Both the position numbers and the translations under genes were made by a program. Shown in pieces: positions 8,974 to 16,886 of a stretch of DNA of 64,000 nucleotides. The stretch covers positions 186,001 to 250,000 of the forward strand of contig NZ_JADPJL010000062.1 in NCBI RefSeq assembly GCF_023073415.1. The letters are read 5' to 3'. The notes below the pieces were generated by a model. The model ran no database searches. It saw only the letters and a list, made by a program, of their open reading frames with translations, and was not told the DNA's origin. The first letter of the stretch is position 1. Each line of letters begins with the position of its first letter. Source of the DNA: Bradyrhizobium sp. 190 (GTDB lineage: Bacteria > Pseudomonadota > Alphaproteobacteria > Rhizobiales > Xanthobacteraceae).

Positions 8974-9552
8974 ATGACCGGAAATGGGACCATCACCGCC
9001 AGCCTGCAGGCTCCCGACCTGCGCGATCAGGAGCGCGAGGCGCAGCTTGCCGCCGCCCTGGCGCGATGCGCGGCCGGCGACCGCACCGCATTGCGCGTGA
9101 TCTACGACAGCGAGGCGCCGCGCATGGTCGGCATCGCGCGCCGCATCCTGTTCCGGCAGGACCTCGCGGAAGAGGCGGTGCATGACGCCTTTATCCGGAT
9201 CTGGCGCGGCGCGGCCGGATTCGATCCACGCCGCGGCAGCGCGCGCGGCTGGCTCTACGCGGTGGTGCGCAACCGCGCGCTGAGCATTCATCGCGATGAG
9301 CATCGCTATGATACGTCAAATGAAAACGTAGAGGACGTCGATTGTGAAACCACCCTGTCGCGGATGCCGGAAAGCAGCGCGCTGCGCCGGTGTCTCGAGC
9401 AGATCGACCGCCCCCGCCGGGACGTGGTGGTGCTCGCCTATGTTCACGGCATGAGCCACGGCGAATTGGCGGGACGGCTCAAGGTTCCGCTCGGCACGGT
9501 CAAAAGCTGGGTGCGGCGCAGCCTCTTTGCGCTGCAGGAGTGCATGGGATGA
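8974..9552 (+). CDS. ECF-family RNA polymerase sigma factor
   Basis: 192 residues from the ATG at 8974 (AAGG about 8 nt upstream); an ATG at 8932 would add 14 residues without a ribosome-binding site. Region 2 includes R-I-L-F-R-Q-D-L-A-E-E-A-V-H-D-A-F-I-R-I-W and the W-L-Y-A-V-V-R-N-R-A stretch. Region 4 is the C-terminal HTH (H-G-E-L-A-G-R-L-K-V-P-L-G-T-V-K-S-W-V-R-R). Regions 1 and 3 are absent, as in ECF sigmas. Its stop overlaps the start of the anti-sigma gene by four bases, the normal layout of a sigma/anti-sigma operon. Confidence 0.92.
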   Translation: MTGNGTITASLQAPDLRDQEREAQLAAALARCAAGDRTALRVIYDSEAPRMVGIARRILFRQDLAEEAVHDAFIRIWRGAAGFDPRRGSARGWLYAVVRNRALSIHRDEHRYDTSNENVEDVDCETTLSRMPESSALRRCLEQIDRPRRDVVVLAYVHGMSHGELAGRLKVPLGTVKSWVRRSLFALQECMG

Positions 9553-10301
9553 ACCCGCACGACGCCGACAACGCCATGGCCGCCGATTACGTGATGGGCC
9601 TCCTGGACGGTGCGGAGCACGCCGCCGCCGAACGCCGCATCGCAGCCGACCAATCGTTTGCTCAGGCTGTCAGCGCGTGGCGGGAACGGCTCGCGGACCT
9701 CGATCTCACGGCCGAGGAGACCCCACCGAGCGCGGCGCTTTGGCAGCGCATCGCGGATGAAACCAAAATCGCGCCGATCGACGCCCTGCCCTCCGCACGC
9801 GCCGCGCTGCGCGGCGCCACGCTGTGGGACAACATCCGGTTCTGGCGCGGCCTCGGTATCGGCGGTGCTCTCGCCGCGCTGCTGTTTGCGGTAATCATGA
9901 TCGGCGCGCTGACAACTTCGCGTCACCTTCGCAACGACCTGATTGCGCTGGCGCAGAGCAAGCCCGTCTACGTCGCCGTGCTGGTGAATGACGCGACCAA
10001 AGAGGCCGGGGCCATCGTCAACGCATTTTCGAATGGCCGGGTCGAGCTCATTCCGCTGCGCCCGATCGAGGTTCCTGCCGGCCGCACGCTGCAGGTCTGG
10101 ACGCTGTGGGATCGCGCCGTCGGCCCGAAATCGATCGGCCTCACCGGCCAGTCGCGGACACTGCAGCTGAATTTGGAATCCTTGCCGGAAACCGTGCAAA
10201 ATCAGCTGTTCGAGATCACGCTGGAGCCTGAAGGCGGCTCCCCCATCGGACGACCGACCGGCCCAATCCTGTTCAAGGGCAACGCGGCGCGGGCCTTGTA
10301 G
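9549..10301 (+). CDS. Membrane anti-sigma factor (RskA/anti-sigma-K type)
   Basis: 250 residues starting in an ATGA overlap with the sigma gene. The N-terminal cytoplasmic part has the anti-sigma zinc-finger-like helical segment without a full Cys motif (A-A-D-Y-V-M-G-L-L-D-G). One transmembrane helix lies about 104-122 (G-I-G-G-A-L-A-A-L-L-F-A-V). The C-terminal periplasmic domain resembles the anti-sigma-K C-terminal domain (L-Q-V-W-T-L-W, then G-G-S-P-I-G-R-P-T-G-P-I-L-F at the end). It should hold the sigma inactive until an envelope signal. The signal is unknown. Confidence 0.87.
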   Translation: MNPHDADNAMAADYVMGLLDGAEHAAAERRIAADQSFAQAVSAWRERLADLDLTAEETPPSAALWQRIADETKIAPIDALPSARAALRGATLWDNIRFWRGLGIGGALAALLFAVIMIGALTTSRHLRNDLIALAQSKPVYVAVLVNDATKEAGAIVNAFSNGRVELIPLRPIEVPAGRTLQVWTLWDRAVGPKSIGLTGQSRTLQLNLESLPETVQNQLFEITLEPEGGSPIGRPTGPILFKGNAARAL

Positions 10302-10335
10302 TCGCCCTAGAGGGAAAGCTGCTGGCCGTCCGGTT

Positions 10336-10596
10336 TCAGCACCAGCCCTTCTTCCAGTGACCGGGCGGGCAGCCACGCCCGCGCCAGCCGACCTTCCGGC
10401 CGCGGCTCCAACCAAACGGACGATAGCCGTGCCCGCGGCCCCAGCCATGCCCGCGGCCGTGCCCGCCCTTTACCTCGATCAGATCAGCCTTGACCAGAGA
10501 ACCATGCATCATCGCATGGCCCCCGGGCAGCGCCGTGGCCGGCGACATAAAAGCAATTGGTATTGTGACGGCGATTCCAAATAGTAGTTTGCGCAT
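10336..10596 (-). CDS. Small exported Gly/Arg/His-rich protein
   Basis: 86 residues: a signal peptide of about 22 residues (hydrophobic, ending A-T-A), then a mature region dominated by G-H-G-R-G-H-G-W repeats and ending W-R-G-R-G-C-P-P-G-H-W-K-K-G-W-C with two cysteines. The His/Gly composition could bind metal, but no function is assigned. Short proteins of this build are frequent in Bradyrhizobium-type genomes. The 3' end converges on the anti-sigma gene. Confidence 0.65.
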   Translation of the reverse strand: MRKLLFGIAVTIPIAFMSPATALPGGHAMMHGSLVKADLIEVKGGHGRGHGWGRGHGYRPFGWSRGRKVGWRGRGCPPGHWKKGWC

Positions 10597-10644
10597 GGCC
10601 CACCGGCTGCAGAGTTGAAGGGGACGACGTCAGAACAGGAAAAA

Positions 10645-10815
10645 ATGGCAACAGTTACGCGCGATTGGGGCAAACTTCCCAAAACGCGCGGATTCCGCGC
10701 ACAGATGGCGCTGGCTGAACCAAGTCTGCGATGGATCTCATCTATCGGCCCCCGCGAGCGGATTTTTGCACCCGGACCCGAAAAGCCGGGAACGAGACCG
10801 GCCCTCTCGCGTTGA
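10645..10815 (+). CDS. Possible small ORF ahead of a strong terminator
   Basis: 56 codons from an ATG with AGGA six bases upstream. The product is basic with no recognised domain. The reason to keep it is that an intrinsic terminator (10872-10906) on the same strand follows it, implying a short transcript of about 200-250 nt starts in this gap. That transcript could equally be a small RNA or an attenuated leader of the next gene. Confidence 0.3.
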   Translation: MATVTRDWGKLPKTRGFRAQMALAEPSLRWISSIGPRERIFAPGPEKPGTRPALSR

Positions 10816-10871
10816 CGGCATGAGCAGATAGCTCAGGAAGGAGAAATCCACCGGAAATATCAGCTCAAAAG

Positions 10872-10906
10872 CCCCGTCAGTTATTGCGATAACTGGCGGG
10901 GTTTTA
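10872..10906 (+). terminator. Strong intrinsic terminator
   Basis: A 13-bp stem with one G-T pair (CCCCGTCAGTTAT / ATAACTGGCGGGG), tetraloop TGCG, followed by TTTTAATTT. On the other strand the stem is followed by TTTTGAG, so it may work both ways. It lies 16 bases before the GTG start of the next gene. Confidence 0.8.
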
Positions 10907-10921
10907 ATTTGGGAGAGGTTC

Positions 10922-11143
10922 GTGCCTTACGCACTTTTCGATGGCGACAGGCAGATCGGGTCGGGCTTTCCGACCGAGGCAGACGTCTGGAAGCAAGCTC
11001 TCGATTCCCGCCTGATTTCTGACGTTCCAGTGGCCGACGAGGCAGGTGGACAGGTTCTGCCTGCCCACTACCACGTGAAGGAAATCAGGGAAGAGGATTG
11101 CGCGCCGGATCCAGCCTGGGAGCTTCCCGAGGAAATTTCCTGA
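10922..11143 (+). CDS. Conserved small hypothetical protein
   Basis: 73 residues from a GTG with GGGAGAGG directly upstream. The product is acidic, soluble, with no signal peptide or membrane segment; it begins PYALFDGDRQIGSGFPTEAD and is glutamate-rich at the end. No function recognised. The strong terminator just upstream means it is either transcribed from a promoter within the terminator-start interval or subject to read-through control. Confidence 0.6.
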   Translation: MPYALFDGDRQIGSGFPTEADVWKQALDSRLISDVPVADEAGGQVLPAHYHVKEIREEDCAPDPAWELPEEIS

Positions 11144-11159
11144 CGCCGTCACGCTATCG

Positions 11160-11357
11160 CTATGGAACCTGCTTGACGAAGGTCAGACCGCTGACGGTCA
11201 GGCGGTCCTCACTGGTTTCCCCTTCGGCCACGAGCCCTTCAAGATAGGTTTCGAGTGCCGGCAGCTTGCGGTCGAAATCGGCGCCGAGACCCATGAGTTC
11301 GCATGTCTTCCTGATACGGCCAATGGGCTTGTCGAAGATGTTGATTTCGGTGCGCAT
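11160..11357 (-). CDS. Small hypothetical protein
   Basis: 65 residues from the ATG at 11357, chosen because it has AGGAGG about 7 nt upstream; a start at 11381 would add eight residues. The product is soluble, charged, with no recognised domain (begins MRTEINIFDKPIGRIRKTCE). It converges on the preceding small gene and lies downstream of glnE on the same strand (81-base gap), so it may be the tail of that transcript. Confidence 0.6.
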   Translation of the reverse strand: MRTEINIFDKPIGRIRKTCELMGLGADFDRKLPALETYLEGLVAEGETSEDRLTVSGLTFVKQVP

Positions 11358-11438
11358 CCCAGCCTCCTGTTCCCGCAACAATGCAAAGCGGCCATAGGGA
11401 GTTCCGATCGTCCGGATCCGGAAAGAAGCAAGAACACT

Positions 11439-14384
11439 TCAGGTGGAAGAACCGCCGCCCACCAATGCCAGGAACACCCGCCTCACCTCGCCTTGCGTCT
11501 CGCGCACGCGCGCTTCCAGCGTCGAGAAATCTGGCGTGTCACCGGCGCGCGCCATCACGCGCAAGAGATTCTCGCCCGAGGTCTCCGGATTGAACTTTCC
11601 GGTGACGCAAAGCCGCAAGATCTGCGTCAGGTCGTGGTAGAGCCGCGCCGCCTGGCGCAAGATCTCGGCGTCGGACTGCGGCAGCACGCCGAGGCGCGCG
11701 GCATTGTCGAGCACCTGCAGCGTGGAGACGCTAAGGATCTCGGGTTTTTCCGAGGCGTGAACGAGCTGCAGATACTGCGCGATGAAATCGATGTCGACCA
11801 GCCCGCCGGCGGCGAGCTTGAGGTCCCAGATGTCGTCCTCGCCCTTTTCCTGCGCAATCGCCCGGCGCATGTCGGCGACGTCGCCGGCGGTGGAGGCCGC
11901 GTCGCGTGGCCGCGTCAGCACGCTGCGGGTGGTGCCTTCGATCTTTGCGCGAAACGCCGGTGAAGCCGAAATCACCCGCGCCCGCGTCAGCGCCATGTGC
12001 TCCCAGGTCCAGGCTTCGCGTTCCTGGTAGTCGGCAAAGGAATCGATCCGCGACGCCAGCGGTCCCGCACGGCCCGACGGACGCAGGCGCATGTCGACGT
12101 CATAGAGCACGCCGTAATTGGTCCGCGTGGTGAACGCCGAGATCAGCCGCTGGGTCAGCCGCGCGAAATATTGCGCGCCGTGCAGCGACCGTTCGCCGTC
12201 GGAATCGGGATTGTCAGCGTCGAAATCATACAGCAGGATCAGGTCGAGATCGGAAGACGCCGTCATCTCGCGGCTGCCGAGCCGGCCCATCGCGAGGATC
12301 GCCGTCTCCTGCCCGTTGATGCGGCCGTACTGGGTGGCGAACTGATCCCTGACCAGGCCATGCACGGTGTGCACGATGCCCTCGGCGACGTCGGCAAAGG
12401 CGACGCTGGCCTGTTGGGCGGACACCGTGCCGGACAGGATGCGCGTGCCGATCAGGAACAGGCTCTCCTGGCCGAACAGCCGCAGGCGATCGAGAAAGTC
12501 TTCGTAGGAATCGGCGTCCTTCAGCGTCGCCGCCAGCCGCGCGGACAGTTCCTTCTGGTCCGGCATCGCGCCGAAGAAACGGGGATCGATCAAGCCGTCC
12601 ATGATCTGCGGCTGGCGCGCCAGCATGTCACCGAGCCGCGGCGCCGCACCCAGGATCAGCGCCACCAGCGCGACCAGATCGCGGTTCTCCCTCAAGAGTG
12701 AAATCAGCCGGCCGCCGCGCCGCAAGGCGCCGAGAAAGCGATCGAACGCGGTCACGGCGTCATCAGGATCTTCGGCATGCGCCAGCCCGTCGATCAGGCC
12801 GGGCACGAATTCGATGAAGGCGGCCTTGGTCGCTTCATTGCGGAGTGCGCGATAATTGCCCTGCATCCAGAGTTGCAGGGTACCAGCCACCCCGACCGGC
12901 TTCTTGAAGCCAAGCGTCGCCAGATGGTCGAGCAGGCGCGCATCCTCTGGCCCCGCACCGTAGTTGAGCTGCGGCAGCTTCGCCGAGCCGGCCGGATCGC
13001 CCTCGAACAGCTTGCCGTAGTGTCCCTGCACGACGTTGAGATGGCCGAGCAGATCCTTGGCAAAGGCCGCTCTGCTCTCATAGCCGAAGAAGTTCGCAAA
13101 GCGCTCCATGGCCTCGGCATCTTCGGGCAGCGCATGGGTCTGCTCGTCCGCGATCATCTGCAGCCGGTGCTCGACGCGGCGCAGGAACTCGTAAGCCGCC
13201 GTTAGTTCGTCAAAGGCCTGAAAGGTAATCCAGTTGCTGGTGGCCAGGACCTGCAACGCGTGCAGCGTGGGGCGCACCCGCAAGTCCGGGTGGCGGCCGC
13301 CGGCAATGAGCTGTTGCGTCTGCGCGAAAAACTCGATCTCGCGGATGCCGCCGCGGCCAACCTTGACGTTGTGGCCCTCGACCGCGATCTCGTTCTGGCC
13401 GCGATAAGTCTGCATCTGCCGCTTCATGTCGTGAACGTCGGCGAGCGCGGCAAAATCCAGGTGCTTGCGCCAGACGAACGGCGCAAGTTCCGCAATCAGC
13501 GCCTCGCCTGCCCTGGCGTCGCCGGCGCAGACGCGCGCCTTGATCATCGCGGCGCGTTCCCAGGTCCGCCCTTCGCGCTCGTAATAATGCAACGCCGCCT
13601 CGGTCGAAATCGCGACCTGCGTCGAGGCCGGATCGGGCCGCAGGCGCAGATCGACCCGGAACACGTAGCCGTCGCCGGAGCGTTGCTGCAGCAGGCGGGC
13701 CAGCGCCTGCGTCACGCGCACGAAGAACGGCGCCGGCTCGATGTCTGCGACCAGCGAGGTGGCGGCGGGATCGAAAAACACGATCAGGTCGATATCGCTG
13801 GAATAGTTCAATTCCCCCGCGCCCATCTTGCCCATGGCGAGCACGATCAGGCCGGAGCCCTCCTCCGGCCGGTCATGATTGAGGGCGGTCATGCGGCCGC
13901 GCGTGACCTCCTGGCGCAGCAGGAAGCGCAAGGCGGTCTGCACGGAGGTTACCGCCAGGTCGGTTAGCTCCGCCGTCACCCGCATCACCGGCCAGACCCC
14001 GCCGATGTCGCACAGCGCGATCAACAACGCTGCCTCGGACTTCATGCGGCGAAGCAGATGCATCACGTCGGCCTCGCCCGCGGCGGCGAGCACGTCGCGC
14101 GAGGTTTTCTCGATCAATGAGGTGAGATGCTGTTCCGGGTTGCATGCCAGGAGGCGGATCAGCCGCGCGGCATCAGTGCGGATCAGGTCAAACAGGTATG
14201 GCGAGAACTCGGCGATGCCGAGCAGTATGGCCCGGGCCGGCGGATGATCCAGCCACGCACCGATCTCAGCCGATTGCGCGGGCTCCAGTTCGGCGAGCCA
14301 GTCTCCCAGGCGTTGTTCGGCGGTGCTGCTGGCGGTAATATGCGGCCCGCTCACGAACCGCGCGGCCAAGGCGGAGGAATTCAT
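11439..14384 (-). CDS. glnE: Bifunctional glutamine synthetase adenylyltransferase/adenylyl-removing enzyme
   Basis: 981 residues, full length for GlnE. It adenylylates and deadenylylates a tyrosine of glutamine synthetase under control of PII, adjusting nitrogen assimilation. Two nucleotidyltransferase domains are visible: the N-terminal one with M-G-K-M-G-A-G-E-L-N-Y-S-S-D-I-D-L (about 195-211), and the C-terminal one with M-G-R-L-G-S-R-E-M-T-A-S-S-D-L-D-L (about 705-721), each carrying the G-x-x-E-x-x-x-x-S-D-x-D catalytic pattern, joined by helical regulatory segments. Its ATG overlaps the stop of the upstream histidine kinase gene by four bases, so its translation is probably coupled to that kinase. 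Confidence 0.97.
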   Translation of the reverse strand: MNSSALAARFVSGPHITASSTAEQRLGDWLAELEPAQSAEIGAWLDHPPARAILLGIAEFSPYLFDLIRTDAARLIRLLACNPEQHLTSLIEKTSRDVLAAAGEADVMHLLRRMKSEAALLIALCDIGGVWPVMRVTAELTDLAVTSVQTALRFLLRQEVTRGRMTALNHDRPEEGSGLIVLAMGKMGAGELNYSSDIDLIVFFDPAATSLVADIEPAPFFVRVTQALARLLQQRSGDGYVFRVDLRLRPDPASTQVAISTEAALHYYEREGRTWERAAMIKARVCAGDARAGEALIAELAPFVWRKHLDFAALADVHDMKRQMQTYRGQNEIAVEGHNVKVGRGGIREIEFFAQTQQLIAGGRHPDLRVRPTLHALQVLATSNWITFQAFDELTAAYEFLRRVEHRLQMIADEQTHALPEDAEAMERFANFFGYESRAAFAKDLLGHLNVVQGHYGKLFEGDPAGSAKLPQLNYGAGPEDARLLDHLATLGFKKPVGVAGTLQLWMQGNYRALRNEATKAAFIEFVPGLIDGLAHAEDPDDAVTAFDRFLGALRRGGRLISLLRENRDLVALVALILGAAPRLGDMLARQPQIMDGLIDPRFFGAMPDQKELSARLAATLKDADSYEDFLDRLRLFGQESLFLIGTRILSGTVSAQQASVAFADVAEGIVHTVHGLVRDQFATQYGRINGQETAILAMGRLGSREMTASSDLDLILLYDFDADNPDSDGERSLHGAQYFARLTQRLISAFTTRTNYGVLYDVDMRLRPSGRAGPLASRIDSFADYQEREAWTWEHMALTRARVISASPAFRAKIEGTTRSVLTRPRDAASTAGDVADMRRAIAQEKGEDDIWDLKLAAGGLVDIDFIAQYLQLVHASEKPEILSVSTLQVLDNAARLGVLPQSDAEILRQAARLYHDLTQILRLCVTGKFNPETSGENLLRVMARAGDTPDFSTLEARVRETQGEVRRVFLALVGGGSST

Positions 14385-15847
14385 GCCACCTTCTGTGGCA
14401 CATCCGGCGTTTGAGCCGCAAGCCTGTCACCCGCGGCAGATAGCGCCGGGATGACCAGCGTCGCGGTCAGGCCGGGATGCGAATCGCCGAGCCTGAGCTC
14501 GCCGCCGTGCAAGGTCGCCACCGCAGACGCCAGGCTGAGACCGAGGCCGGAACCCGGCAGCGTCCGGCTCGCCTCCAGCCGCACGAACCGCTCGACCGCG
14601 TGCTTGCGATCCCCTTCGGGAATGCCAGGCCCATGATCGCTGACGCTGAGCAGCACGTGGTCGCCCTCGCGCTGCGCCTCGATCACGATCTCCCTGGTGC
14701 GCGCGGCAGCGGCAGGATCCAGCGGCTGCACTACCGGCGACGGCTTGCCGTATTTGATAGCGTTCTCGACCAGGTTGGCGAGCGCCTGGCTGATCAGCTC
14801 ACGGTTGCCGTGCAGCCGCGCGGTCGCGGCCTTGACGCGCAGGGTCATGCCGTTGTCTTCGGCCAGCGGTTCATACAATTCGTGGATGCCCTTGGCGACG
14901 TCGGCCGCGTCGAAATCATCCATGTTGCCGCGCGCCTGCCCGGACTCGGCGCGTGCGATCATCAAGAGCGCGTTGAAGGTGCGGATCAGGCCGTCGGATT
15001 CCTCGATGGTCCGCTCCAGCGCCGCGCGATATTCGGCCTCGCTGCCGGAACTCGCCAGCGCCTCTTCGGCGCGGTTGCGCATGCGCGTCAGTGGTGTCTT
15101 CAAGTCGTGGGCGATGTTGTCGGAGACTTCCTTCAGCCCCATCATCAGGGTCTCGATGCGCTCCAGCATGGCGTTGAGGTTTTCCGCGAGGCGATCGAGT
15201 TCGTCGCCGGAGCGCCCAACCGGCAGGCGTCCGGAAAGGTCGCCGGCCATGATGCGTCTTGTGGTGCCGGTCATAGCGTCGATCCGCTGCAGCACCCGCC
15301 GCGCCACGAAGATGCCGCCGCCGATGCCGAGCACGATGACGACGAGCAGCGACCATTGCGCGGCTTTGGCGACGATGCCGAACAGACGCCGCCGCTCCTC
15401 CAGGTCGCGGCCGACCAAGAGGCGGAAACCGTTGGTGAGTTCGGTGACGCGCACCAGCGCGCGGTGATGCGCCGTGTCCCCTTCGTCGAGCCGGCGATAG
15501 GCGGTCTCGGACCAGCCGATCGAGGCCATCACGCCCGGCGCCAGCGAACCGACATTGCCGCCGATCGCTTTTCCCTCAGGCGTGGTGACGAGATAAAGAT
15601 TGGCCCCCGGCCGCAGCGCCCGGTTTTCGAGCGTGAAGACGAGGCCGCGCAAGCCGCGACGCGTGTAGATGTCGACGATCTCCGCGGTTTCCACATTCAC
15701 CGTTGCGGTGATCTGCTCGTTGATCATCCGTCGCGTATTCCAGGCGAAATAGCCGAGCAGCGACGCCGCAAACAGCGCGAACAGAAACAGATAGACCAGC
15801 GTCAACCGGAACGCCGTGGTGCGGATCAGTTTACCGAAGGCCGTCAC
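14381..15847 (-). CDS. Sensor histidine kinase of an OmpR-type pair
   Basis: 488 residues from a GTG at 15847. Transmembrane helices about 13-34 and 163-182 enclose a periplasmic sensor of about 130 residues. Then come HAMP (about 184-237), HisKA with phospho-acceptor His247 in N-I-A-H-D-L-K-T-P-L-T-R, and HATPase_c with N-L-V-E-N-A-I-K-Y, D-H-G-P-G-I and G-S-G-L-G-L-S. The start overlaps the end of the response regulator gene by 17 bases and the stop overlaps glnE. The neighbouring degP suggests an envelope-stress signal, but this is inferred from context only. Confidence 0.92.
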   Translation of the reverse strand: MTAFGKLIRTTAFRLTLVYLFLFALFAASLLGYFAWNTRRMINEQITATVNVETAEIVDIYTRRGLRGLVFTLENRALRPGANLYLVTTPEGKAIGGNVGSLAPGVMASIGWSETAYRRLDEGDTAHHRALVRVTELTNGFRLLVGRDLEERRRLFGIVAKAAQWSLLVVIVLGIGGGIFVARRVLQRIDAMTGTTRRIMAGDLSGRLPVGRSGDELDRLAENLNAMLERIETLMMGLKEVSDNIAHDLKTPLTRMRNRAEEALASSGSEAEYRAALERTIEESDGLIRTFNALLMIARAESGQARGNMDDFDAADVAKGIHELYEPLAEDNGMTLRVKAATARLHGNRELISQALANLVENAIKYGKPSPVVQPLDPAAAARTREIVIEAQREGDHVLLSVSDHGPGIPEGDRKHAVERFVRLEASRTLPGSGLGLSLASAVATLHGGELRLGDSHPGLTATLVIPALSAAGDRLAAQTPDVPQKVA

Positions 15848-16511
15848 GGATCATGTATCCGGCGCCGCGGATCGTGTGCAGCAAGGGCCGCTCGAAACCC
15901 TTGTCGATCTTGGAGCGCAGCCGCGAAATATGCACATCGATGACGTTGGTCTGCGGATCGAAATGATAATCCCAGACGTTTTCCAAAAGCATGGTGCGGG
16001 TCACCACCTGGCCGGCATGCTTCATTAGATATTCGAGGAGACGAAACTCGCGCGGCTGCAGCGTCAACTCATCCTTGCCGCGCGCGACCCGATGCGAAAG
16101 ACGATCAAGCTCCAGATCGCCGACGCGGTAAGTCGTCTCTTCGGCCGGGCCGACATTGCGACGCGACAGCACTTCGACGCGCGCTTGCAGTTCGGCAAAT
16201 GAATAGGGCTTCGGCAGATAATCGTCGCCGCCGGCGCGCAGGCCTTTGATGCGGTCGTCGACCTGGCCGAGCGCGGAGAGGATCAGGACCGGCGTGCGGT
16301 TGCCCTTCTCGCGCAGCGCGCCAATCACGGACAGGCCGTCGCGCTTGGGCAGCATGCGATCCACCACGAGCACGTCGTAATCGCCGCCGTCGGCCATCGA
16401 CAGGCCCTCCTCGCCATCGCTGGCGAGATCGGCGACATGGCCGACTTCACGGAACGCCTTGACCAGATAGTCGGCGGACTCGCGATCGTCTTCGATGATC
16501 AGCAGGCGCAT
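15831..16511 (-). CDS. OmpR/PhoB-family response regulator
   Basis: 226 residues from the ATG at 16511, which begins the receiver fold directly (M-R-L-L-I-I-E-D-D-R). Phospho-acceptor is Asp51 in L-V-V-D-R-M-L-P; the switch Lys is in Y-L-P-K-P-Y. A winged-helix output domain covers about 130-222 (L-T-L-Q-P-R-E-F-R-L-L-E-Y-L, then D-V-H-I-S-R-L-R-S-K-I-D). No good Shine-Dalgarno is visible; upstream in-frame extensions run into the repeat element and are rejected. It is the cognate partner of the overlapping kinase. Confidence 0.92.
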   Translation of the reverse strand: MRLLIIEDDRESADYLVKAFREVGHVADLASDGEEGLSMADGGDYDVLVVDRMLPKRDGLSVIGALREKGNRTPVLILSALGQVDDRIKGLRAGGDDYLPKPYSFAELQARVEVLSRRNVGPAEETTYRVGDLELDRLSHRVARGKDELTLQPREFRLLEYLMKHAGQVVTRTMLLENVWDYHFDPQTNVIDVHISRLRSKIDKGFERPLLHTIRGAGYMIRDGLR

Positions 16512-16597
16512 TTGCGGGGCGGTTGCGGTCACGGGAACAGGCTTTCTCTCACCATGGCGCGGCCGCCCTGCACATGCAAGGCGACCGGCCAACCTCA

Positions 16598-16699
16598 AAA
16601 GAATGGGATGACTTTTCTTCGAAAAATCATCCCATTCTATCTTCTTGTCCGAGCATGATCTTTTCGGAAAATCGGTTTCCACTTTTCCGGATCATGCTC
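16598..16699. repeat. Composite palindromic intergenic element
   Basis: Two adjacent dyads. 16598-16636 has arms GAATGGGATGA / TCATCCCATTC, with the pairing extending inward through the T/A runs with one mismatch. 16651-16699 has arms GAGCATGATC and GATCATGCTC around GGAAA...TTTCC. The second matches, from memory, the dispersed palindrome common in Bradyrhizobium and Rhodopseudomonas intergenic DNA. It lies between degP and the response regulator and may affect the mRNA in between. Confidence 0.75.
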
Positions 16700-16706
16700 C
16701 CAAGTG

Positions 16707-16744
16707 AAAAAAGCGGGCGGTGAAGCTGGGGGACCTCACCGCCC
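16707..16744 (-). terminator. Intrinsic terminator after degP
   Basis: On the reverse strand: stem GGGCGGTGA / TCACCGCCC (arms at 16736-16744 and 16715-16723), then GC and six T (16707-16712). It follows the degP stop by about 140 bases and should separate degP transcription from the two-component-glnE unit. Confidence 0.75.
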
Positions 16745-16886
16745 TTAGGCCCTTCCGACGGAGGGGGGCGTGTTCCGCAGGAAGGTTGCCAGAGGGAGCG
16801 AGTTTTAGACCCGCTCCCCGGAAGGAGACGTCGGCGGGGGCGACGAATGCCGGCGAAACCCTCCATCTCGTGTATCTAGTCCTCGT

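Noticed and set aside
14477..15943. 488-codon + strand frame
   Set aside because: It is antisense to the histidine kinase over its whole length, with repetitive Arg/Gln/Asp composition typical of a shadow frame in GC-rich DNA.
16627..16866. 79-codon reverse frame with a plausible start
   Set aside because: Its end is the translation of the intergenic palindrome (FSEKIML), a known source of false small genes.
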